Shown: piece after piece, positions 1-7,138 of the stretch
How the letters are laid out: each line of letters starts with the position of its first letter
Position numbering within the stretch: position 1 is the first letter of the stretch
Source of the DNA: Bacteroidetes bacterium CG23_combo_of_CG06-09_8_20_14_all_32_9
Lineage (GTDB): Bacteria; Bacteroidota; Bacteroidia; Bacteroidales; GWA2-32-17
Reading direction: 5' to 3'
Length of the DNA: 12,184 nucleotides
NCBI GenBank assembly: GCA_002771395.1
Contig: PCSS01000040.1
Location: forward strand, 441-12,624
Translations under genes and position numbers: made by a program
The notes under the pieces: model-generated
What the model saw: only the letters and a program-made list of their open reading frames with translations
Told to the model about the DNA's origin: nothing
Databases searched by the model: none

Positions 1-90
1 TTTTTTTGAGCAATCCGACATTGTCTGAGAATTTGCTTTAAAAGAAGCCAACAATGCCAATGTAAAAATTATTATAAATGTTGTTTTCAT
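1..90 (-). CDS. Partial secreted protein (N-terminus only)
   Basis: Only the first 30 codons are inside the window; the gene runs off the left edge. The ATG is at 90-88. The translation starts MKTTFIIIFTLALLASF, a short basic n-region followed by a hydrophobic core, and continues KANSQT, which resembles a Bacteroidetes signal peptidase I site (cleavage near ANSQ). The visible mature part (TMSDCSKK) is too short to assign a family, so the function is unknown. It is most likely exported to the periplasm or beyond. No TAnnTTTG promoter box is clear in the upstream 100 bases, which are AT-rich. It is separated from the next minus-strand gene by 245 bp carrying repeats. Confidence 0.6.
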   Translation of the reverse strand, partial: MKTTFIIIFTLALLASFKANSQTMSDCSKK

Positions 91-193
91 TGTTTCTAAA
101 TTTATTAATTATTAACAAAGTGCTGAAATGTTTGTTGGTTTTATTAATGATTTGATTTACAACATTCTAATTTATATAAGTCCCCTTATTAAA

Positions 194-230
194 GTTGGCA
201 GCAACAGTTGGCAGTCCTGCTGCTTACTGC
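194..230. repeat. Short degenerate GTTGGCAG/GCTGC repeat cluster
   Basis: GTTGGCAG occurs at 194-201 and again at 207-214 (13-bp period), followed by CTGCTGCTTACTGCTAC. GCAGCA (198-203) can pair with TGCTGC (218-223). It lies beside the larger palindrome at 236-298. It looks like a small decayed tandem repeat; no function can be read from it. Confidence 0.4.
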
Positions 231-235
231 TACTT

Positions 236-298
236 TACCCCGTTAGATAATTAATATAATTTTACAGTTCGTTCCTTTATTTAACTATCTAACGGGGT
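236..298 (+). repeat. Palindromic intergenic element, copy 1 (ACCCCGTTAGATA family)
   Basis: Arms ACCCCGTTAGATA (237-249) and TATCTAACGGGGT (286-298) are a perfect 13-bp inverted repeat around a 36-nt AT-rich interior. The interior part GTTCGTTCCTTTATTTAA matches the interior of the copy at 9630-9698 read on the other strand (GTTCGCTCTTTTTTTAAT), so these are two copies of one element and not chance hairpins. This copy starts 38 nt past the stop codon of the S9 peptidase gene on the minus strand. The G4/C4 stem could act as a 3' mRNA-stabilising hairpin or terminator, but there is no clean U-run directly after it. Confidence 0.75.
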
Positions 299-335
299 GA
301 ACTGCTATTTGTTAAAAAACGTATTTTACGCCCTT

Positions 336-2516
336 TCAAAGTATAATACTTGGTTTCAGCCATTTATCAAGCCAGCCGAAAAATTCGCGTTGCCAAAGTA
401 TGCTGTTTTGAGGTTTCAGCACAAAATGAGATTCGTTTGGGAAAAATAATAATTTGCTTGGTATCCCAAGAAGTTGAGCCGAATTAAATGCCTGCATGCT
501 TTCGGTATATGGAATTCTGAAATCAAATTCACCAGAAATTATTAATATTGGAGTATCCCAATTATGAACAAATTTATGTGGACTATTGGCATAAGTATTT
601 TGGGCTACTTTATTGTTTTGAGCCCAAAACGGTCCGCCTAAATCGTGATTGGTAAAAAATTCCTCTTCAGTTTCGGCATATTGACTTTCGAGATTGAACA
701 TTCCGCAATGAGCAATAAATGCTTTAAACCTTTTTTCGTGATGACCGGCAAGCCAGTAAACCGAATATGCTCCGTAACTTGCTCCAATACAACCTATATG
801 CTCTGCATCAATGTACGATTCCTTTTTAACTTCATCTATTGCCGAAAGATAATCTTTCATATTTTGTCCGGCATAATCACCAGCAATTTGGTCGTTCCAT
901 TCTTGTCCAAACGATGGTAAACCACGGCGATTGGGTGCAACAATAATATAATCGTTAGCCGCCATAATCTGAAAATTCCAGCGGTAACTAAAAAACTGAC
1001 TTACGGCACTTTGTGGTCCACCCTGGCAATAAAGAATTGCAGGATATTTTTTAGTTGAATCGAATTGCGGAGGATAAATTATCCAGACAAGCATTTGTTT
1101 ATTGTCGGTTGTTTTTATCCAGCGGGCTTTAGATTCCGCCATTTGCACTTTGTCGTATATATTTTTATTTGTAAACGTTATTTGAGTTTCTTTACCATCA
1201 GCAATATTTACAGCAAAAAGTTCGGTTGCCATTGACATGGACATTTTTGAACCTATAAGCGTATTGTTAATTAAGTTAATATCGGTATAATCGTGCTTAC
1301 CGTATGTTATTTGTTTAACCATTAAAGATGTTGAACTATAATCGCGTTTCCCATTTTTAAGTTGTGCAATAAACTGTGACTCAACATCAATAGAATAAAT
1401 TTGCTCAGTAGCCCTGATTCCGCTTATAAAATATATTTTTTTGTTATCGGCGGTCCATTGAAAATTTGAAGCATTTTGGTCGAATTTTTCGGTTAAATCA
1501 ATTTTTTGTTTTGTTGATAAATCCATAACAAATAATCTTTGCTTATCCGATTCGTAACCTGGTGTTGCCATGCTTTGCCATGCAATATATTTACCATCCG
1601 GTGAAAACACCGGATACTTATCGTAACCGGGCATTCCTTTGGTTAAATTTTCTGTTTTCTCTGTTTTAACATTATACAAATAAATATCGCTATTTGTACT
1701 TATTGAATATTCGTTTGGTGTCATTTTTTTGCAAGTGTATGCAATAGTTTTTCCATTGGTACTCCATCTTATTTCTTTGGCATCAAAATAAGGCGAAAGT
1801 GGCGAATCGTAAGGTTCATTTTCCATTATATCTTTACCGTTTGAAATTTTACCATTTTTAATTTCAGAATAAAAAATATGACTGTAACAGCCATCATCCC
1901 ATGTATTCCAGTGACGATACATCAAATTTTCGGCAATAATTACGTCTGATTTTGGTAAGTCGGGATAAATTTCGTGAGGCGTTTTATTAATCTTAACATC
2001 TTTGCAATAAAGTACTTTTGTGCCGTCTGGCGAATATTCAAAACTGTTTATTCCACCTTCAATATCAGATATTTTTTCCTGATTGTTGCCATCGGGGTTC
2101 ATTTCCCAAATTTGTGCACTTTCGCTTTCAATTGCAATAAAGCCAATCTTTTTACCATCGGAACGCCATCGTGGATTTGACTCCGGTCCGGCAAAAGTTG
2201 TTAATTGTTTTGGTGTACCTCCTGCAACAGGGACTGAAAAAATATCGGTATAACCTTTATTTTCAGAAATTGAATATCGTGTAACAGTATAAACTATAGA
2301 TTTTTGATCGGGCGATAAACAAAACCCGCCTATTCGTCCAAATTTCCATAAAAGTTCTGCATTAACCTTTGTTTCGGTTATTGGCTGATTTGCCAGCGAA
2401 TCCATTTTCGAAACAAAAGTTTGTAAATCAGAAGTTTTACCCTCTTTATTTCCGCAACAAGAGTAAAGTCCAATAAGACTTACAATGCTTAATGAAACAA
2501 AAGTTATTTTCTTCAT
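336..2516 (-). CDS. S9 family serine peptidase lipoprotein, DPP5/acylaminoacyl-peptidase type
   Basis: This 726-residue protein probably removes dipeptides from the N-termini of oligopeptides in the periplasm, as the dipeptidyl-peptidase 5 group (S9C) does. The N-terminus is a lipoprotein signal with a lipobox-like LYSC (Cys20), so it is probably membrane-anchored. Residues about 50-450 form the beta-propeller, with WD40/TolB-like blades such as YSPDGTKV (161-168) and FSPDGKYIAW (304-313). Residues about 460-724 form the alpha/beta-hydrolase domain. The catalytic triad is visible: Ser580 in GASYG, Asp665 in GEFDFRIPY, and His697 in NESHFVLKPQNS, the last two typical of DPP5-like enzymes. The length fits the family. 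The ATG at 2516 is chosen because it begins the signal sequence. It lies 261 bp after the TPR gene. The exact substrate preference is not readable from sequence. Confidence 0.93.
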   Translation of the reverse strand: MKKITFVSLSIVSLIGLYSCCGNKEGKTSDLQTFVSKMDSLANQPITETKVNAELLWKFGRIGGFCLSPDQKSIVYTVTRYSISENKGYTDIFSVPVAGGTPKQLTTFAGPESNPRWRSDGKKIGFIAIESESAQIWEMNPDGNNQEKISDIEGGINSFEYSPDGTKVLYCKDVKINKTPHEIYPDLPKSDVIIAENLMYRHWNTWDDGCYSHIFYSEIKNGKISNGKDIMENEPYDSPLSPYFDAKEIRWSTNGKTIAYTCKKMTPNEYSISTNSDIYLYNVKTEKTENLTKGMPGYDKYPVFSPDGKYIAWQSMATPGYESDKQRLFVMDLSTKQKIDLTEKFDQNASNFQWTADNKKIYFISGIRATEQIYSIDVESQFIAQLKNGKRDYSSTSLMVKQITYGKHDYTDINLINNTLIGSKMSMSMATELFAVNIADGKETQITFTNKNIYDKVQMAESKARWIKTTDNKQMLVWIIYPPQFDSTKKYPAILYCQGGPQSAVSQFFSYRWNFQIMAANDYIIVAPNRRGLPSFGQEWNDQIAGDYAGQNMKDYLSAIDEVKKESYIDAEHIGCIGASYGAYSVYWLAGHHEKRFKAFIAHCGMFNLESQYAETEEEFFTNHDLGGPFWAQNNKVAQNTYANSPHKFVHNWDTPILIISGEFDFRIPYTESMQAFNSAQLLGIPSKLLFFPNESHFVLKPQNSILWQREFFGWLDKWLKPSIIL

Positions 2517-2564
2517 GTGTTTATATTTTATTAATTTGTTGATATTCTATTTTTTATATTTTCA

Positions 2565-2717
2565 GATTGATGTAGATTGAAGAAGATTGATAGGATTGAT
2601 GAAGACGTTCTTCAATTTTTCTTCACAATCTTTTTTCAAACCCTTCTTCTCAATCTTTTTCAATCTTATCCCTTAACCTCAATCTTATCTCTTAACCTCA
2701 GACTTAATCTTAACCTC
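2565..2717. repeat. Low-complexity GATTGA / AATCTTATC-CTTAACCTC repeat block
   Basis: GATTGA occurs four times with near 10-bp spacing (2565, 2575, 2585, 2594). It is followed by a 19-bp tandem repeat AATCTTATCYCTTAACCTC at 2662-2680 and 2681-2699 (one mismatch), with a degraded third unit to 2717. The segment 2575-2589 pairs with 2651-2665 (15-bp arms, one mismatch), so the block could fold into a long hairpin with a 61-nt loop. It fills most of the gap between the TPR gene and the S9 peptidase gene. An open frame through it on the plus strand is only repeat sequence. Confidence 0.7.
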
Positions 2718-2777
2718 AAATATAATCATTCTCTTGCGTGTCTTTATTTAGTCATGAATGTTTCATAATATTAAAAT

Positions 2778-3794
2778 TTAGTGTTTTTTATCAAGACGAT
2801 TTAAGCCATCAATGGCAAGTTGATAATTAGTTACCATATCTTTAGCCTGATTGTAAAATTCTTTAGCCTTGTCATATTTTTTCAATTTTTCGAAACAAAA
2901 TCCTTTATTATAGATTGCTTCAACATAATCGGGTTTTGCCGCAAGTGCAGAGTCGAAGTACTGAATTGCTTTTTCGTACTCCCCCAGGTAAATCATATAT
3001 ATATATCCCTGATTAAAGAAGGCATAAGGGTATGAATTATCTAAATTGCGAAGTATGTATTGATATTCACCAAAAGCCTGATTGTATCTGTCGTTTTCCT
3101 GGTAAAACATTCCTAAATTGTAATGAGGTTGAATTTCTTTAGGATTAAGATTACAAGCTGTATGATAATATTGAATCGCAATGGTATCGTTCATTTCAGA
3201 AAAAATCAATCCTAACATCATGTATGCTTCGTAATATTCAGGATTATTTTCGGCAGCTTTCTGAAAATTTAAAATGGCAAGTTTATTTTCCTTTTTATCG
3301 CGATGTAACATTCCTCTAACAAAGAACATATTAGCATTATGCGGTTCTACCTGGGCAGCCATATCAAGATATTCATCAGCCTTTTTATAATCTTTAACAT
3401 AAAAATAAATTGTTGCAATTTTTACCAAAACATTGACATTTCCTGCATTTATACGATTACATTTTTCGAGTGTAAGTTTTGCATCTTCAGAACGTCCTTT
3501 TGTAAGATACATTTCACTTAGTCTTATAAAGTTTTCGGGTTTAAGAGAATCGAGGCGGGTAGCTATTAAAGCATCGTTAATGCCACTATCAATAAGGAAT
3601 TTACTAAAATACAATTCTGCCCGACGTATAAAAAGTTCGCTGTTGCGTGGGTTTTTTCTTATTTCTGATGAGATTTCCTGAATTGTAAGCGAATCAAGAG
3701 GTTTATTCAAAACAATTTTTGTACTTTCAGAGCCGGAATTACATGCTGAAAATAATCCGATTGTAATAACAAATATTAAAATAACTTTTCTCAA
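2778..3794 (-). CDS. TPR-repeat lipoprotein
   Basis: A 338-residue protein made almost wholly of tetratricopeptide repeats, a scaffold for protein-protein contacts; its partner is unknown. The N-terminus MRKVILIFVITIGLFSAC is a lipoprotein signal with lipobox FSAC, so Cys18 is the likely lipidated residue and the protein is probably anchored in the envelope facing the periplasm. TPR units run from about residue 50 to 325; good examples are 187-218, 222-252, 257-288 and 291-322, with the usual A/G and Pro positions (for example AIYNKGFCFEKLKKYDKAKEF). The start is TTG at 3794: an in-frame TGA lies only two codons upstream (3800-3798), and the next Met is residue 95, past the signal peptide. 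It follows recA by 62 nt and may be read through from it. Confidence 0.88.
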   Translation of the reverse strand: MRKVILIFVITIGLFSACNSGSESTKIVLNKPLDSLTIQEISSEIRKNPRNSELFIRRAELYFSKFLIDSGINDALIATRLDSLKPENFIRLSEMYLTKGRSEDAKLTLEKCNRINAGNVNVLVKIATIYFYVKDYKKADEYLDMAAQVEPHNANMFFVRGMLHRDKKENKLAILNFQKAAENNPEYYEAYMMLGLIFSEMNDTIAIQYYHTACNLNPKEIQPHYNLGMFYQENDRYNQAFGEYQYILRNLDNSYPYAFFNQGYIYMIYLGEYEKAIQYFDSALAAKPDYVEAIYNKGFCFEKLKKYDKAKEFYNQAKDMVTNYQLAIDGLNRLDKKH

Positions 3795-3856
3795 ATTTCA
3801 AATTTCAGAGATTTTGGGGTTTCACTTTTGAAAATCTTTTACTTTACGGATAGACA

Positions 3857-4906
3857 CTAAACAGTATCTATATTCTGTTGTTTTTGTGGTGTAATTAATT
3901 TTTCCTTAATTTTTAAAATAAGTTCATCGGTAAGTTCCGGATTATCGGCAATTAATTTTTTAACAGCATCGCGTCCCTGTCCAAGTTTTGTTTCGCCATA
4001 AGAAAACCACGAGCCACTCTTTTTTATAATGTTATTATCAACCGAAAGGTCAATAATTTCGCCAATTCTTGAAATTCCTTCACCAAACACAACATCAAAT
4101 TCGGCTTTACGGAAAGGAGGCGCCATTTTATTTTTTACCACTTTAACTCTTACGCGGTTACCATAAGCTTCATCACCTTCTTTCAACTGGGTAATTTTGC
4201 GGATATCAAGTCGAACTGACGAATAAAATTTTAAAGCATTGCCGCCAGTAGTTGTTTCGGGGCTTCCAAACATTACCCCTATTTTATCACGCAGTTGATT
4301 TATAAACATACAGCAAGTATTTGTACGACTGATATTTCCGGTAAGTTTACGTAATGCCTGCGACATTAAACGAGCCTGCAAACCCATTTTTGAATCACCC
4401 ATTTCGCCTTCAATTTCTGCTTTTGGCGTAAGAGCTGCAACAGAGTCAATTACAATAATATCAATAGCTCCTGAACGAATCAGGTTATCGGTAATTTCAA
4501 GGGCTTGTTCTCCGTTATCTGGCTGCGAAATATAAAGATTTTCAACATCAATACCGAGTTTTTCGGCATAAGTGCGGTCAAACGCATGTTCGGCATCAAT
4601 ATAGGCGGCAATACCACCGGCTTTTTGTGCTTGAGCGATAGCATGCATAGCAAGCGTGGTTTTACCTGACGATTCCGGTCCGTATATTTCAACAACTCTT
4701 CCGCGGGGATACCCGCCAACTCCAAGCGCAATATCAAGTGAAATTGAACCTGAAGAAATAGTTGGAATATTACTTACAACTTGTTCACCCATCTTCATAA
4801 TTGTACCTTTTCCGTAATCTTTTTCAATTTTGTCAAGTGTTGATTGAAGGGCTTTCATTTTTTCCTTCAATACCGACCGTTCTTTTTGTTCTTTTTTGTT
4901 TTCCAT
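3857..4906 (-). CDS. recA: RecA recombinase
   Basis: This 349-residue protein is the cytoplasmic DNA strand-exchange ATPase of homologous recombination and the DNA-damage response. Walker A is GPESSGKT (76-83, Lys82), the catalytic Glu is Glu106 in DAEHA, and Walker B is IIVIDS (150-155). Loop L1 lies around [12 protein letters not shown] (164-175), the ATP-sensing Gln is Gln204 in INQLRD, and loop L2 lies around [16 protein letters not shown]. Length and end-to-end similarity are typical; the C-terminal tail is short and not very acidic. The ATG at 4906 has no strong ribosome-binding site, as is usual in this phylum. A weak -7-like TATACTTG (minus strand, 4943-4936) lies 29 nt upstream, without a clear -33 box. 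No LexA-type operator was recognised. Two repeat elements lie starting about 100 bp upstream. Confidence 0.98.
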   Translation of the reverse strand: MENKKEQKERSVLKEKMKALQSTLDKIEKDYGKGTIMKMGEQVVSNIPTISSGSISLDIALGVGGYPRGRVVEIYGPESSGKTTLAMHAIAQAQKAGGIAAYIDAEHAFDRTYAEKLGIDVENLYISQPDNGEQALEITDNLIRSGAIDIIVIDSVAALTPKAEIEGEMGDSKMGLQARLMSQALRKLTGNISRTNTCCMFINQLRDKIGVMFGSPETTTGGNALKFYSSVRLDIRKITQLKEGDEAYGNRVRVKVVKNKMAPPFRKAEFDVVFGEGISRIGEIIDLSVDNNIIKKSGSWFSYGETKLGQGRDAVKKLIADNPELTDELILKIKEKLITPQKQQNIDTV

Positions 4907-5009
4907 AATTATTATTTGATTTATTTGTTTTTAAGCAAGTATATTTGTAATTTTCTTATTGTTATTTTCCTATCGTTCTTCAAAAAGGGCGACAATTTAT
5001 ATTTTTACT

Positions 5010-5138
5010 GTTACTATTCAGTGTGCATGATAATTTCGTGCCGCAAAGGCACGAAAACACCAAGTTTCACAAAGATTTTTTAGTGTGTCTTTGTGGCAAG
5101 TTTTTTAGGTTTATTCATTTGATAACTGAATAGTAACC
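5010..5138. mobile_element. MITE-like element with 13-bp terminal inverted repeats
   Basis: GTTACTATTCAGT (5010-5022) and ACTGAATAGTAAC (5125-5137) are perfect 13-bp terminal inverted repeats. TTTTACT lies just outside both ends (5003-5009 and 5139-5145), consistent with a 7-bp target-site duplication. Inside is a strong hairpin: TTTCGTGCC and GGCACGAAA (9-bp stem, loop GCAAA, 5034-5056). A longer pairing joins 5037-5052 with 5085-5100 (16 positions, two G-U wobbles and one mismatch). There is no coding sequence, so it would need a transposase supplied elsewhere. It directly abuts a second element at 5149. Confidence 0.65.
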
Positions 5139-5148
5139 TTTTACTTTA

Positions 5149-5269
5149 GAGGGGTTCTAAAAATTAGATTTTTCGAGGCGGACAAAATTTTAAAACCGGA
5201 GTTTACTATTGTAAATGAGGATTTTAAAATTGAAGTCCAACAAAGAAAAAGCAATTTTTAGAAGTCCCG
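5149..5269 (+). mobile_element. Mosaic MITE-like element, copy A
   Basis: A 121-bp non-coding element beginning GAGGGGTTCTAAAAATT and ending AATTTTTAGAAGTCCCG, so the ends are imperfect inverted repeats sharing TTCTAAAAATT. TTTA flanks both sides (5145-5148 and 5270-5273), consistent with a 4-bp target-site duplication. Three blocks are shared with copy B at 8274-8450 on the opposite strand: the left end (5149-5174), a central AAAACCGGAGT (5192-5202) and a 47-bp identical right end (5221-5267). The stretches between the blocks differ completely between the copies. No transposase is encoded. Confidence 0.75.
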
Positions 5270-5273
5270 TTTA

Positions 5274-5505
5274 GTTATTTTTTTTCCGATAATACCTTAT
5301 TTCTGAAATAACAAAGTTAGTTTTTTTTTAATTTATTGACTTTTTTTAAATTTTTTGCGTCTAAAATTATAAAAAATCAGCCATTTTTTAAAAGTTTTAA
5401 ATATTAATTTTAAAATCAGCCACAAATTTATATAATTTTTCAAATATTTCAAAGCAGGATTATTATAAATTTTAGAGACAGATTCTCTTGAATAAAATAA
5501 GGACA
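5274..5505. other. AT-rich non-coding stretch, no gene seen
   Basis: A very AT-rich stretch with T-runs. It holds a small hairpin (TTATTT-CTG-AAATAA, 5297-5311) and an 11-bp direct repeat AAAATCAGCCA (5373-5383 and 5412-5422). I see no open frame of note, RNA gene or further repeat copy. It probably forms upstream spacer DNA for the promoter at 5507-5538. Confidence 0.5.
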
Positions 5506-5506
5506 G

Positions 5507-5538
5507 TTTTATAATTTATGTAATCTGCAGTATATTTG
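5507..5538 (+). promoter_or_regulatory. Bacteroidetes-type sigma-ABfr promoter
   Basis: TATATTTG (5531-5538) matches the Bacteroidetes -7 consensus TAnnTTTG exactly. TTTT (5507-5510), one base from the -33 consensus TTTG, lies 20 nt upstream, the expected spacing. It would start transcription near 5545 and leave a leader of about 80 nt before the ATG at 5624. Prediction from motif only. Confidence 0.6.
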
Positions 5539-5623
5539 ACAGTTACATGCTGATTAATATTTTTTTTTCAGAAAAATAAAACCTTTTAAATAATATACCG
5601 TATAAACTATTAAATTAAAGATC

Positions 5624-5983
5624 ATGAAAAAATTAACTCTGATTTTTTGCTTTATTTGCATAGTATTTTCCGGTATTTCGCAAAACAGTTCGTCTGATAG
5701 TTTAAAATCAGTTTTTGCTGCAAACATTACACAGCAAAGCGAATTGGTAAATGTATTTTACGATGCTTTAAATGACAAATTCGTAATTGAAAACAATACT
5801 AAACAACCTCATAATTTTAATTTTGGAATATATAATATTACAGGAACTCTTATTAAAGAAATTCAATGCGAAATTCAAAACGGAAAAAATTTTGATGTTC
5901 CAATAGAACTAAATTCAGGATTATATATAATAAATATTAGCGATAAATCACTATCTATTACCAAAAAATTCATTATAAGATGA
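5624..5983 (+). CDS. Small secreted protein consisting mainly of a type IX sorting (Por) domain
   Basis: A 119-residue protein and the only plus-strand gene here. Residues 1-20 (MKKLTLIFCFICIVFSGISQ) are a signal peptide. Residues about 42-119 resemble the C-terminal sorting domain of the type IX secretion system: a beta-rich stretch with GIYNITGTLIKEI (68-80), then SGLYIINI and a final ITKKFIIR. Such domains normally follow a large cargo and direct it across the outer membrane. Here only about 20 residues separate the signal peptide from the domain, so there is hardly any cargo. The usual YPNP at the domain start is replaced by FYDAL. The ATG follows a weak AAAG. The stop codon touches the stop of the opposing gene. 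Either a minimal secreted protein or the remnant of a larger one; the function is unknown. Confidence 0.75.
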   Translation: MKKLTLIFCFICIVFSGISQNSSSDSLKSVFAANITQQSELVNVFYDALNDKFVIENNTKQPHNFNFGIYNITGTLIKEIQCEIQNGKNFDVPIELNSGLYIINISDKSLSITKKFIIR

Positions 5984-7138
5984 TTATGGTGCGTTAAAAA
6001 AGTTTAATGTATTTATATTTACAATATAAGTGTTTTTGTAATAGAACTTTATAATATCTATGTAAGAATAATTCAATTTTGCCATTTGCATAGCTCCTTC
6101 CTGACAAAGCCCAACTGCATGACCATATCCCCTCCCTTTAAGTAAGAGATTATTATTTTCAATTGAAATACTGAACCAAGCTGATTTTAAATTAAAATCT
6201 AATCGTATTTTTTTTAATGAAATACTATCTGAAAAAATTTTATAATATGTTTTTCTGTATGGTTGTGAAAAAGCAAAAATATTTGTATCATTTGAATAGT
6301 TATTTACCAAAAAGCCATTCATTTGTAAATATTGTTTCCATTTTTCAAGCGGAATGGTTTTTTCCCATGTTGAATTTCGCTGATTTAAGCAAAATGTATC
6401 GGTTACTGGTTTTAAATATGATTTTGTATTAAGCCAGACATCTTCGGAACCTACTGTTTGTCCACCACAATTTGAATGAAAGGCAGCAGTAATAAGATTT
6501 AATGTGCTGTCAACTATTACCAAACCTGATGTATTGTTTGTTGCCACAGTAATATCAAAATTATTAAGATTTTTGCCTTTATATGTTTGGCAATGTACAT
6601 CGTCGCATAAATAAAAACCTTCAGAAATATGCCGGGTTAAATTTTCAAGTGCATAAGTTCTGCAAATTATTGCCTGAGTTGTATAATATTCAATACCCGA
6701 TTTTTGTCCGCCTTCACTTTCAACAACGCCAGCTACATATTTTTCAATATCAACATCGTTAATAATAAAAAAACTTTGGTTTAAAACTGATATAATAAAA
6801 TCGTCATCGTAAAATCGCTGAACTAATGACGGAATTACACATTTTACTTTAGCATAGTTAATATCAGAAATACCGGTAAGATTGATATTTTTAAAAGTTC
6901 CGAATTTTTTATTCAGCGATATTAAATCTATTGAATCGCCGTTTTGAATAATTTTAATCGCCTCATTTTTATTTAAAGTTGCAATTAAAGTTGTATCACA
7001 AAAGATATTGTATTTACCCATTACCGTAGCAAAAACAAAAGACTTTACATTTATATCGCTAAATATTTTAATTTTTAAACACTGGGCAAAAAGGTTATTA
7101 AATACAAACAGGCAAACGAAAAAAAGAAAAATTCTCAT
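5984..7138 (-). CDS. SpoIID/LytB domain protein, exported
   Basis: A 384-residue exported protein with a SpoIID/LytB domain. The family includes lytic enzymes that cleave glycan strands stripped of stem peptides, and amidase enhancers (LytB); here a peptidoglycan role in the periplasm is inferred. Residues 1-19 (MRIFLFFVCLFVFNNLFAQ) form a signal peptide. The domain spans about 128-375. Glu142 in GVVESEGG aligns with the catalytic Glu of SpoIID; candidate metal or structural residues are Cys178, His182, Cys183 (CDDVHC) and His221, Cys224 (FHSNCGG). The C-terminal signature GRGYGHAVGLCQEGAMQMA (336-354) is typical. Its ATG overlaps the lpxB stop by 4 bp (ATGA), so it is probably translationally coupled and ends the surE-lpxB operon. 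This host need not sporulate: the family is widespread outside Firmicutes. Confidence 0.9.
   Translation of the reverse strand: MRIFLFFVCLFVFNNLFAQCLKIKIFSDINVKSFVFATVMGKYNIFCDTTLIATLNKNEAIKIIQNGDSIDLISLNKKFGTFKNINLTGISDINYAKVKCVIPSLVQRFYDDDFIISVLNQSFFIINDVDIEKYVAGVVESEGGQKSGIEYYTTQAIICRTYALENLTRHISEGFYLCDDVHCQTYKGKNLNNFDITVATNNTSGLVIVDSTLNLITAAFHSNCGGQTVGSEDVWLNTKSYLKPVTDTFCLNQRNSTWEKTIPLEKWKQYLQMNGFLVNNYSNDTNIFAFSQPYRKTYYKIFSDSISLKKIRLDFNLKSAWFSISIENNNLLLKGRGYGHAVGLCQEGAMQMAKLNYSYIDIIKFYYKNTYIVNINTLNFFNAP

Noticed and set aside
194..298. CRISPR-like or tandem array near the left end
   Set aside because: There are only two short direct repeats and one palindrome, with no regular repeat-spacer pattern.
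2577..2768. Plus-strand open frame of 63 codons
   Set aside because: It consists of the low-complexity repeat block, with no signal or domain features.
4940..4947. TATATTTG on the plus strand upstream of recA
   Set aside because: It matches the -7 consensus but points away from recA with no -33 box and no gene downstream, so it is probably chance in AT-rich DNA.
4844..5083. Plus-strand open frame antisense to the recA 5' end
   Set aside because: It overlaps recA on the opposite strand and runs into a palindromic element; the Phe/Tyr-rich translation reflects T-rich DNA.
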